Assembly (NCBI GenBank): GCA_934271715.1
Contig: CAKQRZ010000008.1
Coordinates: 1-64,000 of the forward strand
Length of the DNA: 64,000 nucleotides
Source: an uncultured Alphaproteobacteria bacterium
GTDB taxonomy: Bacteria > Pseudomonadota > Alphaproteobacteria > RF32 > CAG-239
Direction of reading: 5' to 3'
The notes under the pieces: generated by a model
The model's database searches: none
Seen by the model: only the letters and a program-made list of their open reading frames with translations
Told to the model about the DNA's origin: nothing
Shown here: in pieces, positions 57,988 through 64,000 of the stretch
Layout: every line of letters begins with the position of its first letter
Numbering within the stretch: position 1 is the first letter of the stretch
Made by a program: the position numbers and the translations under genes

Positions 57988-58778
57988 TCTTTCTGCATCC
58001 TAGCGGTTAGCAATAAATATATTCCGCCTAAAAACGCCGGAACCGAAAGCAGCTGCCCCATAGTCAAGCCGCCCCACAGAAAACCCAGCTGAGCGTCCGG
58101 CTCCCTGAATTGTTCCAAAAGCGTCCTGAATACAGCATAGCCTAAAAGGAATGCACCGGAAATAAAGCCTCGGCGCTCGCGGCACCATTTATTGCTCCAC
58201 ATCAAATTTAAGATTATAAACAGAGCTATGCCCTCCAAACAAGCTTCATACAGCTGCGACGGATGGCGCGGCAGATAGCCGCCGCGCGGAAAACGCACAG
58301 CCCAAGCCGCATCGGTAACCCGCCCCCACAGCTCATCATTTATAAAATTAGCCAAACGGCCTAAAAAAATACCGACCGGCACTACCGGCGCCGCCAAATC
58401 GGTTAAGCGCAGAAACGGAAATTTCAGCTTCCGCGCCGCCAAATACACCGCAATAATCACTCCGGCGATACCGCCATGAAAAGACATGCCGCCGTGCCAT
58501 ACCGCAAAAATCTCCAGCGGATTCTGCCCAAACTGCCCGTTGCTATAGGCCAAGACATAGCCGAGCCGCCCGCCCAATATAATACCGAGCGTCACATAAA
58601 AAACAATATCTTCCAAATTATTTTTAGTCAGCGGTATCTGATATTTTTGTATGCGCTTTGCCGCCAGCCACCAGCCGAATAAAATTCCCAATAAATACGC
58701 CAGCGAGTACCAGCGCAGCGCAAACGGCCCAATCTGAAATATAATCGGAGAAATTTCCGGATATGCAAGTCCTGTCAT
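57984..58778 (-). CDS. lgt: Prolipoprotein diacylglyceryl transferase
   Basis: A 264-residue inner membrane enzyme that attaches diacylglyceryl to the Cys of lipoproteins. AVWHGGMSFHGGIAGVI (the His-containing HGGL-like motif), VPVGIFLGRLANFINDELWGR (with the essential Asn/Arg signature) and RHPSQLYEACLEG are Lgt hallmarks. Needed for the lipoproteins Pal and the SlyB-like protein here. Confidence 0.95.
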   Translation of the reverse strand: MTGLAYPEISPIIFQIGPFALRWYSLAYLLGILFGWWLAAKRIQKYQIPLTKNNLEDIVFYVTLGIILGGRLGYVLAYSNGQFGQNPLEIFAVWHGGMSFHGGIAGVIIAVYLAARKLKFPFLRLTDLAAPVVPVGIFLGRLANFINDELWGRVTDAAWAVRFPRGGYLPRHPSQLYEACLEGIALFIILNLMWSNKWCRERRGFISGAFLLGYAVFRTLLEQFREPDAQLGFLWGGLTMGQLLSVPAFLGGIYLLLTARMQKD

Positions 58779-58878
58779 AACAACCCTCTGTTTTTATTTA
58801 TTGCTTAAAAGTATATTAACAAAAATCAGATAATCCACATCTAAAAATAATTATAAACATCAAAAAAATTATCTTATT

Positions 58879-58894
58879 GATAAATCGCGATTTA
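58879..58894. repeat. Perfect 16-nt palindrome upstream of lgt and the YbjN gene
   Basis: ATAAATCGCGATTTAT lies in AT-rich sequence between divergent genes. It could be an operator or a small terminator because a T7 run follows. Confidence 0.35.
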
Positions 58895-59006
58895 TTTTTT
58901 TATATTTTTTGCCAAAAACAAAAAAAGTGGAAAACTTGTGAAAGATAATTGTTTTTTTCTAAAATAATGTGCCATTTTGAAAATGAATTTTCACAAAGGA
59001 ACCGGG

Positions 59007-59480
59007 ATGCTGGCACAAAAATATAAATATAATCCATTGGACGACGTTGAGTGCATGTTTGCAAATCAAACCCACACCACAGAACGCCGCAACTCCAATG
59101 AAATTGTGGTGGAAGTTTCCGGCAAATGGGATAATATGCTGCTGTTTTTCGCTTGGGAAGAAAACATGAACTGCCTGCACATTTCCTGCCTTTTGAATCT
59201 GGAACCGGCTAACGTAAATCTGCCAAGTATTTTTGAGCTGCTGGCTCTGCTGAACGAAGACCTTTGGGTCGGCTATTTTTCATATTGGGAAGAAATGAAA
59301 ATGCCGGTGTTCAAGCATTCGCTGTTTATAGACCATGATGAATTTAATTTTAGCGGCAAGCTGCAGCAGGTTATCAATATCGCCCTGACTGAGTGCGAAC
59401 GCGCTTATCCGATTTTCCACGCGGTTCTAAAGCAAAATATTGCTCCGCGCAAAGCTTTGCTGCCGCTTACTATAATGTAA
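59007..59480 (+). CDS. YbjN domain protein
   Basis: A 157-residue soluble protein of the alphaproteobacterial YbjN family (KYNPLDDVECMFANQTHTTERR, LLFFAWEENMNCLHISCLL, GYFSYWEEMKMPVFKHSLF). YbjN relatives are linked to stress and motility control, but their mechanism is not known. ATG at 59007 with AAAGGAACCGGG before it is preferred to one 30 nt upstream. It overlaps the thioesterase end by 11 nt (convergent). Confidence 0.8.
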   Translation: MLAQKYKYNPLDDVECMFANQTHTTERRNSNEIVVEVSGKWDNMLLFFAWEENMNCLHISCLLNLEPANVNLPSIFELLALLNEDLWVGYFSYWEEMKMPVFKHSLFIDHDEFNFSGKLQQVINIALTECERAYPIFHAVLKQNIAPRKALLPLTIM

Positions 59481-60213
59481 CTTTCTGCCACTTAATCCGA
59501 CAGCGCGCCAATTCGGTGCTTTTATCCGATTCGCGTATAGAATGAAACGTCTCTTCAGCGTTCTGTGCGCTTAAAACTGCCACATCTTCGCCGTATACAG
59601 CGCTTTTTTTGAAATTTATTTCAATTTCTGCCGGATAATGCTGCTGTCTGAAATCTTTATCTGCACATTCGCTCGCCCACAGCGGATATACCGCATTGTT
59701 GACATGGTTATTGATATCTATATCATCAAAGCGGACTTTAATTATATCTTCGCGTTCAAAATTCTCCGGCAAGGCGATCTTCATAAACTCCACCGGCAGC
59801 GCCCGCTCGTTCAGCGGCGTATAGTCCGGAAAATATTTGCTGAGCGGCACCGGACGCAGGCGGGCTAAATCAATCAAAACCCATTGGCTGCTGACTTTAA
59901 TAATCTCCGCGCCTTGTGCATCGTATATCACAAAATCGCGGACGGCTCCCCACAGCTTTGCTTCGGCCGGCCAAGTTTCTATTACAAAATGCTCATCCAT
60001 TTTCGGCAGGCGGTTTATCTGCAAAAAATAATCCGTGCCGAACCAAGTCAGCCCGCGTTCGGAACATTTTTCCAGCCCGACGCCCAACGCATCGGCGCTG
60101 CCCATAGCTGCGTCCTGCAGCAAGTTCATCAATGTAAGCAAGCGTAAAAAGCCATGACAATCCGCTTCATAGCTTTTTACGATATATTCTTTTTTGTATT
60201 TAGAAACAATCAT
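59470..60213 (-). CDS. Acyl-ACP thioesterase
   Basis: A 247-residue double hotdog enzyme that frees fatty acids from acyl carrier protein. YIVKSYEADCHGFLRLLTLMNLLQDAA, LTWFGTDYFLQINRLPK, SQWVLIDLARLRPVPLSKYF and DDIDINNHVNNAVYPLWA (active-site Asp/Asn/His) match PF01643. It suggests release of free fatty acids in fermentation or envelope making. The lytic transglycosylase gene lies nine nt away on the same strand. Confidence 0.85.
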   Translation of the reverse strand: MIVSKYKKEYIVKSYEADCHGFLRLLTLMNLLQDAAMGSADALGVGLEKCSERGLTWFGTDYFLQINRLPKMDEHFVIETWPAEAKLWGAVRDFVIYDAQGAEIIKVSSQWVLIDLARLRPVPLSKYFPDYTPLNERALPVEFMKIALPENFEREDIIKVRFDDIDINNHVNNAVYPLWASECADKDFRQQHYPAEIEINFKKSAVYGEDVAVLSAQNAEETFHSIRESDKSTELARCRIKWQKVTL

Positions 60214-60222
60214 TTTCTTTTA

Positions 60223-60828
60223 CTAAAACAAATTAGTCCCAGCGGCAAAACCGGCCAATTTATACTTTTCAAAACGATTTTCCAAACGTTTGGTATAGGC
60301 TTCGCCTTTTTCCGGATTTGCCGAATGGTAGCGCTTAGCGGCTTTTTTCCAGCTTTGACCGTGGCGGCTGTACAATGTACGCAAAAATTTTGCGCTGTAT
60401 TTCACATTATTGGCCGGATCAATCGCTTCATCAACCGAATTAAACGCTTCTCCGTGATATTTTAAGTTAATCTGCATACATCCCACGTCTATGCTCTCTA
60501 TGCCCTGCGCCTGAAATTTTTTAACCGCACGCACCGCATCTTCGCGGGAAGCAAAATAGTAGCCTTTTCCTTTAACATTAACTGTCCACGGCCAAGCTAC
60601 ATATCTGTTTTGCAAATCATCCCATCTGCCGCTTTCTACAGCCGAAATAGTCTGCAGCAAATCAAATTTTACGCCGTATTCGTCGCCTGCCTCTTTAGCG
60701 GCAACAGAACAAAGAGCCCCATCGTTAACCAGCTCTTTTGCCGGCAGCATGTCTGCGTCTCCGTTTGCATAAATTGCATTGCTGAACAGCACAAAAACGC
60801 CGACTAAAAAACAAAACTTATTAAACAC
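60223..60828 (-). CDS. Lytic transglycosylase, SLT domain
   Basis: A 201-residue periplasmic enzyme. Signal peptide MFNKFCFLVGVFVLFSNAIYA, then the SLT fold with the catalytic Glu in LQTISAVESGRWD (about residue 65), GCMQINLKYHGEAF and the C-terminal helices (VKYSAKFLRTLYSRHGQSWKKAAKRYHS). It cleaves peptidoglycan glycans, perhaps for envelope machine insertion such as pili. Operon with the thioesterase. Confidence 0.85.
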   Translation of the reverse strand: MFNKFCFLVGVFVLFSNAIYANGDADMLPAKELVNDGALCSVAAKEAGDEYGVKFDLLQTISAVESGRWDDLQNRYVAWPWTVNVKGKGYYFASREDAVRAVKKFQAQGIESIDVGCMQINLKYHGEAFNSVDEAIDPANNVKYSAKFLRTLYSRHGQSWKKAAKRYHSANPEKGEAYTKRLENRFEKYKLAGFAAGTNLF

Positions 60829-61137
60829 GATAAGGTGTCATCCTATAATGCTGACCTGCCGGCAGACGATATCCCGTCTTTTAAGAATTTCAATCATCTT
60901 TCGCAATTTAATGCAGCCAAACAAAGCAGCGTTAAACACTTTTAACCATTCCTTAAAAAGTATTAACGAACAATTAAACACGAGTCATATAGCACCTATT
61001 TTTTGAAAAATCCAGCAAAAAGAGTCGCTTAAGCCGAAAATTTAAAACTTGACACAGCTTAACTATTTGATTTTGCTGATTTAAGCCATATTAGAACTGC
61101 CGGATTTTTCAGAACTTCAACATTCTGATTTATAAAA
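60829..61137. other. Gene-free stretch before ssrA
   Basis: No gene or clear structure is seen in about 310 nt. TTGACA at about 61051 has no good -10 partner. The ssrA promoter starts at 61139. Confidence 0.4.
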
Positions 61138-61138
61138 C

Positions 61139-61166
61139 TTGAAATCTGCGAAAAAATATCTATAAT
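61139..61166 (+). promoter_or_regulatory. ssrA promoter
   Basis: TTGAAA (61139-61144) and TATAAT (61161-61166), 16-nt spacing. The predicted start near 61173 is directly followed by a GTCAGC/GCTGAC hairpin. Confidence 0.7.
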
Positions 61167-61172
61167 ATATAG

Positions 61173-61253
61173 CGTCAGCTTGCTGACTATGACACCAGAA
61201 GCCTTATGAAATAGGTACATTGGACCCGGGGGCAGTACCCGGCACCTCCACCA
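61173..61253 (+). ncRNA. ssrA: tmRNA acceptor piece (permuted, two-piece ssrA)
   Basis: The 3' acceptor half of the tmRNA precedes the coding half, as in Alphaproteobacteria. CACCTCC (61243-61249) pairs with GGGGGTG (61261-61267), followed by discriminator A and an encoded CCA (61251-61253). Upstream is a CCCGG...CCGGG-type T-arm (about 61224-61242). The mature 5' end is not fixed; the start is set at the promoter. Confidence 0.88.
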
Positions 61254-61260
61254 ATTTTAC

Positions 61261-61466
61261 GGGGGTGAACCAGGCTTGACAGTGTATAGTAAAGATATGT
61301 GTTGTGTTCGGTGAGATACCACCGTTATCGGTTCAAATTTAAATGAATGCAAATGATAATTTTGCACCGGTTGCTGTAGCTGCTTAAGGTTAAGGCAACA
61401 AACTTAAATTCTTCGGCCTTTGGTTAGGCCAAAGTGGGGACGGGGCCGCCCAGCAACAGAGAGGCC
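61261..61466 (+). ncRNA. ssrA: tmRNA coding piece (permuted, two-piece ssrA)
   Basis: It starts GGGGGTGAACCAGGCTTGAC and carries the tag ORF GCA...TAA at 61349-61387, encoding ANDNFAPVAVAA. Pseudoknot-like and GGCC-rich stems follow (GGCCTTTGGTTAGGCC). The 7-nt loop ATTTTAC (61254-61260) joins it to the acceptor piece and is removed on maturation. It rescues stalled ribosomes and marks the nascent chain for ClpXP. The 3' end is approximate. sspB begins about 30 nt later. Confidence 0.92.
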
Positions 61467-61492
61467 CTAAATTTTATTTTTTAGGTGATAAA

Positions 61493-61951
61493 ATGGTAAA
61501 TTTTGTAGAAAAAATAGATTATGACGAACTGGTAGAAAAATCCCTGCGCAGCGTGGTTTATTATGCGCTGAAAATTGTAGAAACGCAGGGGCTGCCGGGG
61601 GAAAATCACTTTTATATTACTTTTAAGACCAATTTTCCGGGAACCATCATCTCTAAAAATCTGCAAATTCAATATCCCGACACTATGACGATTGTGCTGC
61701 AGAATCAGTTTGAAAATCTGGTCGTGCGCCACAACAGCTTTTCGGTAGATTTAAGCTTCGGCGGCATGCCGCAGACCATTACCATTCCGTTTGACGCCAT
61801 TACCTATTTTGCCGACCCTTACGCTAAATTCGGACTCAGCTTTACTTTGGACGAGGGCAACACGCCGACTGCCAATAATTCGGCAGAGCCGCAGTCAGCC
61901 GCTTCCGGAGATGCGCAGGTAATTTCTTTTGACAGCTACCGTAAAAAATAA
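61493..61951 (+). CDS. sspB: ClpXP adaptor SspB
   Basis: A 152-residue alphaproteobacterial SspB, which tethers ssrA-tagged proteins to ClpXP. The substrate domain is IDYDELVEKSLRSVVYYALKIVETQG, HFYITFKTNFPGTII and ENLVVRHNSFSVDLSFGGMPQTITIPFDAITYFADP. The C-terminal tail (DAQVISFDSYRKK) ends with the ClpX-binding tail type (VISFD). It starts about 30 nt after the tmRNA coding piece and overlaps the next gene by one nt. Confidence 0.93.
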   Translation: MVNFVEKIDYDELVEKSLRSVVYYALKIVETQGLPGENHFYITFKTNFPGTIISKNLQIQYPDTMTIVLQNQFENLVVRHNSFSVDLSFGGMPQTITIPFDAITYFADPYAKFGLSFTLDEGNTPTANNSAEPQSAASGDAQVISFDSYRKK

Positions 61952-62172
61952 TGATTAAAAAATCTGTTGTTATTGCCGGACGCCACGCCACCAGCATTTG
62001 TCTGGAAGAGGAATTTTTTGCCGCGCTTTATGAAATAGCCGGCACAAAGAAAATGAGCTTAAATCAACTTGTGACGCAAATAGACAGCGCCAGAAACAAC
62101 GCCAATCTTTGCAGCGCCTTGCGCGTGTATGCCTTAAAATATTATCAGCAGAAATCAATTGCGCCAAAATGA
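61951..62172 (+). CDS. Ribbon-helix-helix domain protein
   Basis: A 73-residue protein. KKSVVIAGRHATSICLEEEFFAALYEIAGTKKMSLNQLVTQID matches the RHH_4 (PF13467) family that often follows sspB in Alphaproteobacteria. It is likely a DNA-binding regulator with unknown targets. ATG overlaps the sspB TAA. Its 3' end overlaps trkH (convergent). Confidence 0.82.
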   Translation: MIKKSVVIAGRHATSICLEEEFFAALYEIAGTKKMSLNQLVTQIDSARNNANLCSALRVYALKYYQQKSIAPK

Positions 62173-63591
62173 ACGCGTAAAAATCACCAATACGGTAATA
62201 ACCTCCAAACGCCCCAGCAGCATTGCAAAACACAGCAAATATTTGACACTTTCCGAAAAAAAAGCAAAGTTGCCGCTAGGACCAATAACTTCAACGCCGC
62301 CAACCCCGACATTTGTCATACAAGCCACGCTCGCTGCCAGAGAAGTGCTGAAATCAACACCACACAAACTGATGGCAACCCCTATGAGCAGCATACTTAT
62401 AATAAAAGAGAAAACATACACAAATACTGATGTTATCACATTTTGAGGAGGATTAACAATTCCGACACGCAGAGGAATGATTCTGTTTGGTTCTACCATA
62501 GACAACACATATTTATGCAAATATGCATAAATCAGCTGCCAGCGGAAGATTTTTATTGAACCGCTAGTAGACCCTGTACATCCTCCGCTTAAAGAAAGCA
62601 GCATAAATACGGCGCTTGTCCAAACTCCCCACTCTACAAAATCGGTTGAAGAAAGTCCCGTTGTTGTCATCACCGAAATAACGCTGAAAAAGCTGTATCT
62701 CAAACTCTGTGCCAAAGAATAATCAGATGTTGCAAACAAATAAAGACTGACAAATAAACCGCAATAAAACACCATCTTCAAAAATACTGAAACCTGATAA
62801 TTTTTATTAGCATTGCCATGCCTGAATATCAAAATATAAAAAGTCAGCGGCAAAGAGCCTGCAAGCATAAAAAACATAATAACAATTTCTATTGATATAC
62901 TGTTAAAAGCGGCTATTGAGTTATTTTTTGTAGAAAATCCACCAGTTCCGATTGACGACATAGCATGATTGACGGCATCAAACCAGCTCATACCGCACAA
63001 ATCCAAAGTTATGGTGCAAATAACAACCAACATTGTATAAACAATCACTATTCTTTTGGCTATATAGCTGAATTTAGGCATAAATTTATCATTTGAATCA
63101 GAATTTTCACGTTGAAAGATTCGCATTCCGCCAATCCCCAAAAACGGCAGAAGCGCCACAGCAAAAATCACAATTCCCAAACCACCGAGAAAATTCAAAA
63201 TCGACCGCCATAACAAAATAGAACGCGGCAAACTTTCCACATCGGCAAGTATTGTGGCTCCCGTTCCGGTAATTCCCGAAACAGTTTCAAAAAAAACATC
63301 GGCAAACGTATAATTTTGATTAAAAAACAAAAACGGCAGCGAGGCAAACGCCCCGACAATGCACCAACTGACCGTGGTTACCAAATAAGCCTGTTTCAGC
63401 GAGATTTTTTCAACCTTAGTGTAATTGGCTAAAAACAGTGAAAAGCCGAAAAACATGGTTATGACCGCCGCCGGAATAAACGGAGAACGCGTGTAGACGT
63501 CTTCGGCTAAATCCAAACCGGCAGGCACAAACATAATCAGCCCTAAAATACCCAGAATATATCCGCTAATCATAAAAACGGGCTGCCACAT
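62155..63591 (-). CDS. trkH: Trk-type potassium uptake protein TrkH
   Basis: A 478-residue channel subunit with four P-loops. Filter segments visible are FFETVSGITGTGATIL, AMSSIGTGGFST, SVISVMTTTGLSSTDF and CMTNVGVGGVEV. LLSLSGGCTGSTSGSIKIFRW is the TrkH signature. It takes up K+ with the NAD-binding subunit TrkA, which is not in this window. A nuclease-like gene lies 10 nt upstream on the same strand. Confidence 0.93.
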   Translation of the reverse strand: MWQPVFMISGYILGILGLIMFVPAGLDLAEDVYTRSPFIPAAVITMFFGFSLFLANYTKVEKISLKQAYLVTTVSWCIVGAFASLPFLFFNQNYTFADVFFETVSGITGTGATILADVESLPRSILLWRSILNFLGGLGIVIFAVALLPFLGIGGMRIFQRENSDSNDKFMPKFSYIAKRIVIVYTMLVVICTITLDLCGMSWFDAVNHAMSSIGTGGFSTKNNSIAAFNSISIEIVIMFFMLAGSLPLTFYILIFRHGNANKNYQVSVFLKMVFYCGLFVSLYLFATSDYSLAQSLRYSFFSVISVMTTTGLSSTDFVEWGVWTSAVFMLLSLSGGCTGSTSGSIKIFRWQLIYAYLHKYVLSMVEPNRIIPLRVGIVNPPQNVITSVFVYVFSFIISMLLIGVAISLCGVDFSTSLAASVACMTNVGVGGVEVIGPSGNFAFFSESVKYLLCFAMLLGRLEVITVLVIFTRSFWRN

Positions 63592-63601
63592 TTTTTAATC
63601 C

Positions 63602-64000
63602 TTACCGCAAAGCCACATTGCGCGCTAATTTTTTATCTACCAGCGCCTTGTTGATAAATATGCCATGCACAAAGCACAAAGCCGTAGCCGTATGATTATA
63701 GGTTTCGGCCACCACTTCGCAATGCACTTTGCGGCCATTGCTGACTTGCTCCAGATACTTTACAGCAGCTTCCGTATCATACTGCGACGGGTCGGAATAG
63801 ATGCCGTAAAGATACATAAATTTGCCGCCGGCGTATAAGCTGTTAGGGCCGGCTATTTTTACTTCATCATACAAATGCTCCGGCTCCGGAAGATACTCTA
63901 AATTCAGCGATTCGTTTTTATAGTAATAATCGCTTAGACTGCCTTTATAAAAAACATCGCGGTACTGCTCTTCTTTTATATTCTCAGCTTCTGCAGTTTT
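63602..64000 (-). CDS. Thermonuclease-like (SNase fold) protein, partial
   Basis: The frame is open from 63602 to the end of the window (133 codons), so the start lies outside. VSNGRKVHCEVVAETYNHTATALCFVHGIFINKALVDKKLARNVAL has the SNase pattern (a core beta-strand followed by a long helix). Catalytic residues cannot be checked because the N-terminus is missing. It may share a transcript with trkH. Confidence 0.6.
   Translation of the reverse strand, partial: KTAEAENIKEEQYRDVFYKGSLSDYYYKNESLNLEYLPEPEHLYDEVKIAGPNSLYAGGKFMYLYGIYSDPSQYDTEAAVKYLEQVSNGRKVHCEVVAETYNHTATALCFVHGIFINKALVDKKLARNVALR

Overview
The window looks like the genome of an uncultured, probably gut-associated, anaerobic or fermentative alphaproteobacterium. 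The evidence is a two-piece (circularly permuted) tmRNA next to sspB, an RpoH-type sigma-32, an alphaproteobacterial prmC/DUF4167 pair, a Tol-Pal/TilS group, a large adhE, and many small dispersed palindromic repeats of the kind known from Rickettsiales-like genomes. The species is inferred, not shown.

Layout. 0-2.2 kb: two type IV pilin-like genes. The first has a long structured leader; the second sits behind a dinucleotide tract. 2.2-11.5 kb: tRNA-Ser with duplicated terminators, a lipoprotein, asnS, rpoH, prmC, a DUF4167 protein, an OB-fold protein and adhE. 11.7-16 kb: a very large pilin/adhesin-like protein and a membrane-anchored partner. 16.1-19.5 kb: mutT, a DUF2335 pair, a GT39-like protein and two tiny-ORF/sRNA loci. 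19.6-26.3 kb: a complete nine-gene N-type ATPase operon (beta, epsilon, Q, R, a, c, b, alpha, gamma; no delta). 26.3-33.8 kb: a third tiny-ORF/sRNA locus, three more pilin-like genes, mtaB-ftsY, and a GIY-YIG nuclease gene between inverted palindromes. 33.8-42.4 kb: kdsB, a HIT protein, a HAD protein, tilS, cpoB, pal and a short division cluster (ftsI, ftsL, rsmH, mraZ) with MraZ boxes. 42.6-51 kb: accessory genes including paralogous unknown proteins, the sixth small pilin-like gene, a chagasin-like inhibitor and a duplicated two-gene lipoprotein-like cassette with AT-rich leaders and no ribosome-binding sites. 51-64 kb: ogt, a BPL_N protein, a repeat mosaic, an 861-aa unknown, queA, a degenerate GGDEF protein, lgt, a YbjN protein, an acyl-ACP thioesterase, a lytic transglycosylase, ssrA, sspB, an RHH protein, trkH and a truncated nuclease-like gene.

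Three observations stand out. (1) Three pilin-like genes share one promoter, ribosome-binding site and ATG, followed by a (TC)n tract. In all three, a change in tract length would join the ATG to the pilin frame, and all three are out of frame here. This is what phase-variable genes look like. The long leader between tract and pilin domain is built from dispersed palindromes read in frame. (2) Three loci pair a 21-23 aa hydrophobic or basic peptide with a divergent small RNA that has a strong promoter, a terminator and complementarity to the peptide's leader: a candidate type I toxin-antitoxin family. (3) Two pilin-like genes carry a conserved ~200-nt structured leader ending in a terminator just before the start codon, a candidate attenuator.
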